Positions 51,201-59,978 of a stretch of DNA of 64,000 nt are shown here, piece after piece. A model generated the notes under the pieces. The model was not told where the DNA came from, did no database searches, and worked only from the letters and a program-made list of their open reading frames with translations. Every line of letters starts with the position of its first letter. The stretch's first letter is position 1. The DNA comes from Bradyrhizobium sp. cir1 (lineage in GTDB: Bacteria > Pseudomonadota > Alphaproteobacteria > Rhizobiales > Xanthobacteraceae): contig NZ_JACIHE010000015.1 in NCBI RefSeq assembly GCF_014198245.1, forward strand, positions 62,001-126,000, written 5' to 3'. The translations under genes and the position numbers were made by a program.

Positions 51201-51379
51201 CGCAGATGCTGCTCCAGGTGCATGACGAGCTGATCTTCGAGGTGCCGGACGCCGAGGTCGAAGCGACGCTCCCCGTCGTGCAGAAGGTCATGCAGGACGC
51301 GCCGTTCCCGGCCGTGCTGCTCTCGGTACCGCTGCATGTCGACGCGCGCGCGGCAAACAATTGGGACGAGGCGCATTGA
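48287..51379 (+). CDS. polA: DNA polymerase I, degenerate 3'-5' exonuclease domain
   Basis: A 1030-residue polymerase. Residues 1-48 form a Lys/Ala/Ser/Pro-rich tail (KTSPKSSPKTSAKADTRAAP...) absent from E. coli PolA. The 5'-3' exonuclease domain starts HVFLVDGSSYIFRAYHALPP. In the 3'-5' exonuclease domain the catalytic residues are gone: motif I DTE is Glu444-Leu-Arg446, motif II NxxxD is Asp519/Thr523, and motif III YxxxD is Leu595/Gly599. The polymerase domain is complete: SADYSQIELRLLAEI, RRRAKAINFGIIYGISAFGL and LLQVHDELIFEV. It should fill gaps and process Okazaki primers without proofreading. Confidence 0.97.
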   Translation: MPKTSPKSSPKTSAKADTRAAPKAAADTKPAAATAAAKPVAAKAAGKGDHVFLVDGSSYIFRAYHALPPLNRKSDGLQVNAVLGFCNMLWKLLRDMPEDDRPTHLAIVFDKSEITFRNKIYPDYKAHRPPAPDDLIPQFALIREAVRAFDLPCLEQVGFEADDLIATYARQASARGATTTIVSSDKDLMQLVNDRIMMYDTMKDRRIGIPEVIEKFGVPPEKVVEVQALAGDSTDNVPGVPGIGIKTAAQLITEYGDLEQLLFRATEIKQPKRREALLENAEKARISRQLVLLDDKVDLEVPLDDLAVHEPDARKLIAFLKAMEFTTLTRRVAEYSQIDPANVDADPGYATGASVFSPLPPSGVVPAPGSGTSPQVRPSEPNKSASKEDKAASPKGAPISLAAAREEALRKLPVERAKYQAIKSLKELNAFIARIHDTGHVAIELRGNSIDPMQADLCGIALALAPNEACYVPLAHKQSGGGAGLFDAGLAPDQVKHTDAIEALRPVLESLGILKIGFDVKFTAVMLAQHGITLRNVDDALLISYVLDAGRGSHALESLSERWFGHAMLKESELLGSGKGKITFDQVPIDKAAPLSAEGADIALRVWRVLKPRLVAEHMATVYETLERPLVSVLARMERRGISIDRQVLSRLSGDFAQTAARVEAEIQEIAGEPVNVGSPKQIGDILFGKMGLSGGTKTKTGAWSTTAQVLDDLAEQGHDFPKKILEWRQVSKLKSTYTDALPTYVNPQTHRVHTTYALAATTTGRLSSNEPNLQNIPVRTEDGRKIRRAFIATPGHKLVSADYSQIELRLLAEIADIPVLKQAFRDGLDIHAMTASEMFGVPIKGMPSEIRRRAKAINFGIIYGISAFGLANQLGIAREESSAYIKKYFERFPGIRAYMDETRDFCRSHGYVTTLFGRKCHYPDIKASNASVRAFNERAAINARLQGTAADIIRRAMTRVEDALAEKKLSAQMLLQVHDELIFEVPDAEVEATLPVVQKVMQDAPFPAVLLSVPLHVDARAANNWDEAH

Positions 51380-51391
51380 TTTCGCTCTTCA

Positions 51392-51546
51392 CCTCTCCCC
51401 GCCTGCGGGGAGAGGTCGGATCGCCCTTGCGATCCGGGCGAGGGGGTACAGGTCTCACAGTCATCTCACGTGTGGAGAAAGCCCCTCACCCCAACCCTCT
51501 CAGCGCGAGCGAAGCTCGTCGCGGCCCCGTAAGAACGGGGCGAGGG
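51392..51546. repeat. Palindromic repeat, family C, copy 4
   Basis: CCTCTCCCCGCCTGCGGGGA start with a short GATCGCCCTTGCGATC inner hairpin, GGGCGAGGGGGT, then CCCCTCACCCC; an extra GCGCGAGCGAAGCTCGTCGC hairpin is inserted before the last CCCCGTAAGAACGGGG. Lies after polA. Confidence 0.85.
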
Positions 51547-51655
51547 AGCGCACCGAGCTCGACGCACCACACCGAATTGTCCTCCGAGCAATTGCGCGAT
51601 GGCCCCGCCGCCCCACGCATATTAGAACCTCTGCATCTCCCGCACCGGTCCATCC

Positions 51656-52291
51656 ATGCCCCACACTTCCGCCCTGCTCGGCTTCGCCCTCGTCTGCCTC
51701 GGCCTCGTGCTCACGCCCGGACCGAACATGATCTATCTGATCTCGCGCTCGATCACGCAGGGACCGGCTGCCGGCATCGTCTCGCTCGGCGGCGTGGCGC
51801 TGGGCTTCGTGTTCTACATGCTGTGCGCGGCGTTCGGCATCACGGCGCTGCTGCTCGCCATTCCCTTCGCCTATGACGCGCTGCGCTTCGCCGGTGCCGG
51901 TTATCTGCTGTGGCTCGCCTGGCAGGCGGTGAAGCCGGGCGGTCGCTCGCCGTTCCAGGTGAAGAAGCTCGCCATCGACAGCCCGCGCAAATTGTTCGCG
52001 ATGGGCTTCGTCACAAATCTGCTCAACCCGAAGATTGCGATGCTGTATCTGGCGCTGCTGCCGCAGTTCATCGATCCCACCGCCGGCAGTGTGCTGACGC
52101 AGTCGGTGGTGCTGGGCGCGATCCAGATCGCGATCAGCGTCAGCGTCAATGCGCTGATCGCGCTCGCCGCCGGATCGATCGCGCTGTTCCTGGCGAGCCG
52201 GCCGAGCTGGATGCTGGTGCAGCGCTGGCTGATGGGCACGGTGCTGGCCGGGCTTGCGGTGCGGATGGCGGTGGAAGCGAAGAAGGTGTGA
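51656..52291 (+). CDS. LysE-family translocator
   Basis: A 211-residue exporter with six membrane helices and the RhtB/LysE start: LGFALVCLGLVLTPGPNMIYLISRSITQG, with the conserved TPGPN. The central RKLFAMGFVTNLLNPKIAMLYLALLPQF is also typical. It would export amino acids or related small molecules. Monocistronic between repeats. Confidence 0.92.
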   Translation: MPHTSALLGFALVCLGLVLTPGPNMIYLISRSITQGPAAGIVSLGGVALGFVFYMLCAAFGITALLLAIPFAYDALRFAGAGYLLWLAWQAVKPGGRSPFQVKKLAIDSPRKLFAMGFVTNLLNPKIAMLYLALLPQFIDPTAGSVLTQSVVLGAIQIAISVSVNALIALAAGSIALFLASRPSWMLVQRWLMGTVLAGLAVRMAVEAKKV

Positions 52292-52298
52292 GGCACAC

Positions 52299-52403
52299 TG
52301 TCATGCCCCGGCTTGACCGGGGCATCCAGTACTCCGAGGCAGCGCCGCTAGAGTCGAGCCGCCGCGGCGTACTGGATCGCCCGCCTTTGCGGGCGATGAC
52401 ACC
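52299..52403. repeat. Palindromic repeat, family A, copy 8
   Basis: Left hairpin TGCCCCGGCTTGACCGGGGCA, ATCCAGTACTCC, variable middle with CCGCCGCGGCG, TACTGGATCGCCCGCCTTTG closing as GCGGGCGATGACACC. It sits between convergent lysE-like and GST genes. Confidence 0.9.
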
Positions 52404-52409
52404 GTCCAA

Positions 52410-53036
52410 TCAATCCAGCTTCGCCTCCATCCCCCGCTTTACTCCCGGCCGGGCCATCAGGGCCTCGTACCAGCGCTTGACGTTGGGGAAGTCGGCCAGA
52501 TCAACCTTGTGGCGAGGGTGGCGCCAGGCCCAGCCCAGAATGGCAAAATCGGCAACCGAGAGGTCGCCGGCGACGAAGTCGCGCCCCTCAAGCCGGCGGT
52601 CGAGCACACCATAGAGCCGGCGCGTCTCGGCCATGAAGCGCTTCAGACCATAGGCGCGGTCCTGCTCGTTCTCGAGCGCGATGAAATGGTGCACCTGGCC
52701 GGGCATCGGGCCGAAGCCGCCCATCTGCCACATCAGCCATTCATAGACCGGGATGCGCGCGGAAAGCGATTTCGGCAGGAATTTGCCGGTCTTTTCACCG
52801 AGATAGAGCAGGATCGCGCCGGACTCGAAGATGCTGACGGGCTTGCCGTCGGGACCCTCGGGGTCGACGATGGCGGGAATCTTGTTGTTGGGCGAGAGCT
52901 TGAGGAACTCCGGCGCCATCTGCTCGCCCTTGCTGATGTTCACCGGGATGACCTTGTAGGGCAGCCCCATTTCCTCCAGCGCGACCGAGATTTTCCGGCC
53001 GTTCGGCGTATTCCAGGTGTGGAGCTCGATGGTCAT
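52410..53036 (-). CDS. Glutathione S-transferase, YfcG/YghU-like
   Basis: A 208-residue GST. The N-terminal thioredoxin domain begins TIELHTWNTPNGRKISVALEE; the TPNG motif is that of Nu-class disulfide-bond reductases YfcG and YghU. The cis-Pro segment is NNKIPAIVDPEG and the GSH gamma-Glu site SIFESGAILLYLGE. The C-terminal helical domain contains WQMGGFGPMPGQVHHF, also class-typical. Likely a glutathione-dependent disulfide or peroxide reductase. Confidence 0.93.
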   Translation of the reverse strand: MTIELHTWNTPNGRKISVALEEMGLPYKVIPVNISKGEQMAPEFLKLSPNNKIPAIVDPEGPDGKPVSIFESGAILLYLGEKTGKFLPKSLSARIPVYEWLMWQMGGFGPMPGQVHHFIALENEQDRAYGLKRFMAETRRLYGVLDRRLEGRDFVAGDLSVADFAILGWAWRHPRHKVDLADFPNVKRWYEALMARPGVKRGMEAKLD

Positions 53037-53239
53037 GTGGCAGTTCCTTCCCGCATTGCTGGCATCCCACTAGCCCAGGACATTGACGTCTTTCAACCAG
53101 CGGTCGGGCATGGTGGCTGTCCGGTCGCCGGGGGCGATGCCCTGTTGACGGTGGTCTTGCGGGCCCTGCCCCCACTGGAATGTCGCCGCCGTCGCGGATA
53201 AATTCCGCCTCCTCCAAAAACGCTGTTCGAGGGACCGCC

Positions 53240-53803
53240 GTGTCGAAATCCGCTTCCCGCGCCCGCCTGTTCGAGATCATCCGCCGGCGCTCATTCGGCC
53301 GTGGCGAGGTGACGCTCGCGTCGGGCCGCAAGAGCGATTTCTACTTCAACCTGAAGCCAACCATGCTCGACCCCGAGGGCGCGACGCTGCTGGCCGAGCT
53401 GACCTATGAGGCGCTGAAGGACGACCGGCTCGATTTCATCGGCGGGCTCGAGATGGGCGCCGTGCCGCTCGCCGGCGCGCTGGCGCAGATCTCATGGATC
53501 AAGGGCCATCCGATCGCGGCCTTCTTCGTGCGCAAGAAGCCGAAGGAGCATGGCGCCAAGCTCGCGATCGAAGGCCTGCCCAAGGGCGAGACGCTGGCGG
53601 GCAAGCGCGTCGTGATCGTCGAGGACGTCACCACGACAGGCGGCTCGGCGATGAAGGCGGTGGAATCCGTGCGCGAGACCGGCGCCGAAGTGGTGCTGGT
53701 GCTGACCATGGTCGACCGCGAGGAAGGCGCCACCGACACGTTCGGTGCGGCCGGCCTGCCGTTCCGCTCGCTGTACAAGGCGTCGGAGTTTTTGAAGGCT
53801 TGA
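53240..53803 (+). CDS. pyrE: Orotate phosphoribosyltransferase
   Basis: A 187-residue enzyme of de novo pyrimidine synthesis that joins orotate and PRPP to give OMP. The GTG at 53240 is preferred because GAGGG lies 7 nt before it; an upstream ATG at 53180 would add 20 non-conserved residues. Conserved parts are EVTLASGRKSDFYFNLKPTM, GLEMGAVPLA, FFVRKKPKEHG and the PRPP loop VVIVEDVTTTGGSAMKAV. Confidence 0.95.
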   Translation: MSKSASRARLFEIIRRRSFGRGEVTLASGRKSDFYFNLKPTMLDPEGATLLAELTYEALKDDRLDFIGGLEMGAVPLAGALAQISWIKGHPIAAFFVRKKPKEHGAKLAIEGLPKGETLAGKRVVIVEDVTTTGGSAMKAVESVRETGAEVVLVLTMVDREEGATDTFGAAGLPFRSLYKASEFLKA

Positions 53804-54007
53804 CGCGGCGAAACATCTTCGCCGTCATGCCTCAGTGTGCCCCGGAAGCAACCATCCGTCCAAAGCTGCGCCCGGCCTCAAAGAGGCCACCGCCTCGTCT
53901 TGAAACCGCCCCCGCTCAACTGCTCATTTACCATCGCGCCTTATGGTGAATCATGTGCTGAGACCTGATGGTCCCAGCCGGTTCAGTAGCGTCGGGTGGA
54001 GTAGGCA

Positions 54008-54826
54008 TTGCGTACAGTCATGTCCCATGCGCGCCGGCGGCGTCGCGCGATGCTTGTGGCCGCCATGCTTGCAGCTCCGCTGCTCGCGGCTCCCGCCCCG
54101 GCTTCGGCCGAGGGCCTGTTCGACTTCTTCTTCGGCGGGATGCAACAGCAGCAGCGACCGCAGCGCGAGGTGCCGCAGCAGAACTCCTACGCCGACCCCT
54201 TCACCGGCCAGCAGAATGCCGCAACCCCGCAATATGTGCCGCCGACACGGTCGGCCGCGGCCGGCGGCTCGGGACCTGCCTTCTGCGTGCGCAGTTGTGA
54301 CGGCAAATATTTCCCGCTGATGCGCGGCCTCGTCTCGCCCGCGCAGATGTGTCAGGCATTCTGTCCCGCCAGCGCAACCAAGGTCTATTTCGGCTCCTCC
54401 ATCGACGGCGCCTATTCCCAGACCGGCGAGCGTTACGCCGACAGCGAGAATGCGTTCGCCTATCGCAAGGCGCTGCGTTCGGATTGCACCTGCAACGGCC
54501 GCGAGCCGGTCGGCCTTGCCCCGGTCGATCTCGCGCTCGATTCCTCGCTGAAGGCCGGCGACGTGATTGCGACCAGTGACGGCCTTGTCGCCTACACCGG
54601 CATCCGCGTCGGCAACGACCAGACCGCCGACTTCACCCCGGTCGCCTCTTATCCCGGTCTCACCGCGCAGGTTCGCGCCCGCCTCGGCGAGATGAAGGTG
54701 GCGCCGGTGCGCGCGGAGACGGTGGCGACGGATGCGCCAGCCCCGGCCGAGATCGTGCGCGAGGCGTTGCCTGATGTAGCGGCGCCGAAGACGCAGAAGC
54801 CGGCGAAGCGGGCGGGGTTGGAATAG
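54008..54826 (+). CDS. DUF2865 exported protein
   Basis: A 272-residue protein. A TTG at 54008 has GGTGGAG 6 nt upstream; the ATG at 54020 is an alternative. Residues to about 36 form a basic signal peptide (RRRRRAMLVAAMLAAPLLAA, ending ASA). After FDFFFGGMQQQQRP comes the DUF2865 core: FCVRSCDGKYFPLMRGLVSP, then QMCQAFCPASATKVYFGSSIDGA, with five or more cysteines that probably pair outside the cytoplasm, and SDCTCNG. The tail is Ala/Pro/Lys-rich. Function unknown; the family is widespread in Rhizobiales. Confidence 0.87.
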   Translation: MRTVMSHARRRRRAMLVAAMLAAPLLAAPAPASAEGLFDFFFGGMQQQQRPQREVPQQNSYADPFTGQQNAATPQYVPPTRSAAAGGSGPAFCVRSCDGKYFPLMRGLVSPAQMCQAFCPASATKVYFGSSIDGAYSQTGERYADSENAFAYRKALRSDCTCNGREPVGLAPVDLALDSSLKAGDVIATSDGLVAYTGIRVGNDQTADFTPVASYPGLTAQVRARLGEMKVAPVRAETVATDAPAPAEIVREALPDVAAPKTQKPAKRAGLE

Positions 54827-54844
54827 CCCCAACTCTCTCCAAGC

Positions 54845-54931
54845 CGTCATTGCGAGGAGCCCTTGCGACGAAGCGATCCAGAATCCCTTCCGCGGAAAGA
54901 TTCTGGATTGCTTCGCTACGCTCGCAATGAC
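54845..54931. repeat. Palindromic repeat, family B, copy 3
   Basis: CGTCATTGCGAGGAGCCCTT and the closing ACGCTCGCAATGACC ends; GATCCAGAATC and GATTCTGGATT inner arms around CCTTCCGCGGAAA. It lies between convergent genes. Confidence 0.88.
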
Positions 54932-54944
54932 CGAGGTTGCGGCC

Positions 54945-55376
54945 CTATCGCCCGATGATCACTCCGATCACGTTCGGCGCCGCCAGATATTTCTCCTCGA
55001 TCGCAGCGCGCGCGGCAGCGCGGTTCTCCGACGTCAAGAGGCCGCGCTTCTCGGCCAGGATCATCCAGCAGAATCCCCACCAGTCGGTGAGCATGCCCGC
55101 CTCGTCAACGAGGTCATAACCCTGCTCGGCTGCGAAGATGCGCGCATGCGCTTCGTCCAGCGTGTCGAGAAACAGATGATCCTCGGTCGAGAACAGATCG
55201 TCGCTGATGTCGTCAATGGTGTAGCCCCAGATCGACTGGCACACCGCGTTGAACTCGCGGTCGAACTGGTCGTCATCGATCCTCTGCCGCCGCGCCGCCT
55301 GATGCAGCCGCGACAGCGAGCGCGCGAAATCGGCGATCCGGGTAAGGGCAAACTGATCGAAGGCAATGGTGGTCAT
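54945..55376 (-). CDS. Conserved cytoplasmic protein of unknown function
   Basis: A 143-residue, mainly helical acidic protein with no signal or membrane segment. It starts TTIAFDQFALTRIADFARSL and contains a striking acid run (YTIDDISDDLFSTEDHLFLD) and a Trp-rich segment (MLTDWWGFCWMILAEKRGL). The C-terminal helix ARAAIEEKY ends in a hydrophobic VIGVIIG. I do not recognise the family. It is divergent from the mini sigma-region gene at 55541. Confidence 0.75.
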   Translation of the reverse strand: MTTIAFDQFALTRIADFARSLSRLHQAARRQRIDDDQFDREFNAVCQSIWGYTIDDISDDLFSTEDHLFLDTLDEAHARIFAAEQGYDLVDEAGMLTDWWGFCWMILAEKRGLLTSENRAAARAAIEEKYLAAPNVIGVIIGR

Positions 55377-55540
55377 CTAGTCCTCGCGAAGTCTGGCTGA
55401 CGCTAGATATTGTGTCGGCAACGCGCCGAATCACAATGATATATCAAAGGCTTGCTAAAGTGTTCTTAATTTGTTCTCGACCATTGACCGTAACGATCGC
55501 GCCTCTTCGCCTTGAGTAGAGACTTTTTTGGAGGCCCCAC

Positions 55541-55720
55541 GTGAACCGGCAAGATGCGATCCGAATGGCACTCGAACTAGGTCGCCCAACGGGCGTCATC
55601 ACATTCGATCAGCTCAACGATTTGTTGCCATCAGCGACCATCACCCCTGAAGACATCGAAGCGGTCATGCAGGCGTTGAGCGACGCCGGAATAAATCTCG
55701 TCGAAAGTGACCCACCATAA
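55541..55720 (+). CDS. Free-standing sigma-70 region 1.1-like mini-protein
   Basis: A 59-residue protein from a GTG at 55541 with TTGGAGG 6 nt upstream. It reads as one domain: AIRMALELGRPTGVITFDQL, then NDLLPSATITPEDIEAVMQA and LSDAGINLVES. This matches sigma-70 region 1.1, where RpoD has a pattern of G-x-hydrophobic-T-x-D-x-hydrophobic-N-x-x-L-P, then S/T-x-E-x-I-E-x-hydrophobic, ending in GI-hydrophobic-V-hydrophobic-E. In RpoD this acidic segment blocks the DNA channel of RNA polymerase until promoter opening. Here it stands alone without any other sigma region. It could modulate RNA polymerase or a sigma factor in trans. Similarity is by eye; function is inferred. Confidence 0.7.
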   Translation: MNRQDAIRMALELGRPTGVITFDQLNDLLPSATITPEDIEAVMQALSDAGINLVESDPP

Positions 55721-55770
55721 GTTTCGCCTGAACGACGATGCGCAAGCAGCTACGCTTCGCGTTAACAGGT

Positions 55771-56004
55771 TCAATTCGCCGCCGACATCAACTTGTCCCC
55801 GCACGCGCTCGCGTAGAACTTGCCGCCGCATTGGCGCTTGATGGCCGCGCAGCGGGTGGCGGGTGAGGCATTTTGCGGGACAGCAAAGCCGCAGCTGAGA
55901 CCGTCGGCGCTGCGGCCGATCTTGCCGGCGGCGGATGCCGCGCTGGAGGCGGTGATGCAGACGACGAGGAAGGTGGCGGCGGCGATTTCGATCAACAGTC
56001 GCAT
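55771..56004 (-). CDS. Small exported cysteine-containing protein
   Basis: A 77-residue protein: a signal peptide (MRLLIEIAAATFLVVCITAS, ending ASAAG) then about 50 residues with four cysteines (LSCGFAV, TRCAAIK, RQCGGKF, SACGDKL), likely two disulfides in the periplasm or outside. No family recognised. A GGAGGAGAC ribosome stretch precedes its ATG. It is convergent with the sigma-region mini-gene. Confidence 0.7.
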   Translation of the reverse strand: MRLLIEIAAATFLVVCITASSAASAAGKIGRSADGLSCGFAVPQNASPATRCAAIKRQCGGKFYASACGDKLMSAAN

Positions 56005-56199
56005 GGCGTCTCCTCCACACTGCTGGCTGAATTGGCCACCATTCTAGCAGGAAATCCGCGTCTTTCCGTGCTCGTCCGGGTTCCCAAACGGCCCGTTCCT
56101 TGCATAAATTTGCGCCAGCGCAGTGCACGCCCGCGCCAGCGATGGTTCCGGTGCAGGGGCAGGACGCGTAGGGTTTAGTGGTGTTGTCTCGACCAGGAA

Positions 56200-58725
<2,526 letters not shown>

Positions 58726-58849
58726 TTTTCCGCGGCGTGAAATCGGCGTTACCTGCGAGGTTATTGCATCTCGGGAAGCGGATGATGATATGATCGTCAT
58801 CATCCCCAGGAACGGCGCCTGTGAAAGCGGTCGCCGTGCCCTCAGACAC

Positions 58850-58929
58850 CGTCATTGCGAGCGCAGCGAAGCAATCCAGATTCTTTCCGCGGAGACAGTC
58901 TGGATTGCTTCGCTGCGCTCGCAATGACG
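58850..58929. repeat. Palindromic repeat, family B, copy 4
   Basis: CGTCATTGCGAGCGCAGCGA, GCAATCCAGATTC, a short loop with TCCGCGGA, then GTCTGGATTGC and CGCTCGCAATGACG. It lies just before the thioesterase start. Confidence 0.9.
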
Positions 58930-58954
58930 GTCGGGGAGACATCGAGGACCGACA

Positions 58955-59770
58955 ATGCACGCCAAGCTCCCGCATCCGTTCGACGACGCCACGCGCATCA
59001 GTGCCGGTGACTCCAGCTGGCAGGGCCACACCAGCGACGATTACTGGGCCTTTGTCGGCCCGTTCGGCGGCGCCACGGCCGCGACGATCTTGCGTGCGCT
59101 GATCGACCATCCGGAACGCGCCGGCGATCCGCTGGCGCTGACCGTCAACTACTGCGCACCGATCGCGAAAGGCCCGTTCGATCTCGACGTGCGGATGGTG
59201 AAGGCCAACCGCTCCAGCCAGCACTGGAGCGTCGAACTGTCGCAAGGCGGCGGCGAGGTCGCAACGCTCGCCACCGCCGTGTTCGCCGAGCGCCGGCCGT
59301 CCTGGGAGCACAGGGTGGCGAAGGCCCCGGACGCAAAGCCGTTCGAACAGACACTGCCGTTCCCGAAGATTTCGGCGTCCTGGGCCAATCAGTATGAATT
59401 CCGCTTCGTCGAGGGCGAGATGCGCATCGGCCCGCCGCAGGCCGAGCTTGCCAGCACCTACTCGAAGATCTGGATCAGCGACCGCACCCCGCGCAGGCTC
59501 GACATGCTGTCGCTGATGTCGATGTCGGACGCCTTCTTCGGCCGCATCTTCCACGCGCGGCGCGAACTGGTGCCGTTCGGGACGGTATCGCTGACGACCT
59601 ATTTCCACACCGACAGCGAAGAGCTCGCGACTGAAGACATCACGCGCGTGCTGGCGACCGCCGATTCCAAGATCATGCACAAGAGCTACGCCGACCAGAA
59701 CGCCGAGCTGTGGTCGCCGAACGGCCGGTTGCTCGCGACGACGACGCAGATCGCGTATTTCAAGGCGTGA
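58955..59770 (+). CDS. Acyl-CoA thioesterase, double hotdog type
   Basis: A 271-residue protein with two hotdog folds. The first has FVGPFGGATAATILRALIDH and LTVNYCAPIAKGPFDLDVRMVK; the second has RRLDMLSLMSMSDAFFGRIF and VSLTTYFHTDSEELA, closing with LLATTTQIAYFKA. This matches the TesB-like thioesterase family that hydrolyses acyl-CoAs. A specific substrate is not visible. Monocistronic between repeats. Confidence 0.9.
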   Translation: MHAKLPHPFDDATRISAGDSSWQGHTSDDYWAFVGPFGGATAATILRALIDHPERAGDPLALTVNYCAPIAKGPFDLDVRMVKANRSSQHWSVELSQGGGEVATLATAVFAERRPSWEHRVAKAPDAKPFEQTLPFPKISASWANQYEFRFVEGEMRIGPPQAELASTYSKIWISDRTPRRLDMLSLMSMSDAFFGRIFHARRELVPFGTVSLTTYFHTDSEELATEDITRVLATADSKIMHKSYADQNAELWSPNGRLLATTTQIAYFKA

Positions 59771-59780
59771 CTCTCTCCTC

Positions 59781-59918
59781 CCCCTCTCCCCGTTCTTACG
59801 GGGAGAGGGTTGGGGTGAGGGGCTGCTTCCGCGAACTCGCTGAGAGACGGACTCGCGGAGAGTCCCCCTCACCCGCCGCGCTACGCGCGTCGGCCTCTCC
59901 CCGCACGCGGGGAGAGGC
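59781..59918. repeat. Palindromic repeat, family C, copy 5 (inverted)
   Basis: CCCCTCTCCCCGTTCTTACG opens this copy, so it is the reverse orientation of copies 1-4; GGTTGGGGTGAGGGG and CCCCCTCACCC follow, and the end is CTCTCCCCGCACGCGGGGAG. Lies between convergent thioesterase and pckA. Confidence 0.88.
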
Positions 59919-59931
59919 GAAGTCCGCAAGC

Positions 59932-59962
59932 AAAAAGGGCGGCCTTGCGGCCGCCCCTTTGC
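59932..59962 (-). terminator. Rho-independent terminator of pckA
   Basis: On the minus strand: AAAGGGGCGGCC, loop GCAA, GGCCGCCCTTTTT with one bulged base, followed by GCTTG. It begins 17 bp after the pckA stop. Confidence 0.85.
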
Positions 59963-59978
59963 ATTCCAAGCTGCGACC

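Noticed and set aside
53180..53239. A 20-residue N-terminal extension of PyrE
   Set aside because: It is not conserved in the family, and the GTG at 53240 has a well-placed GAGGG.
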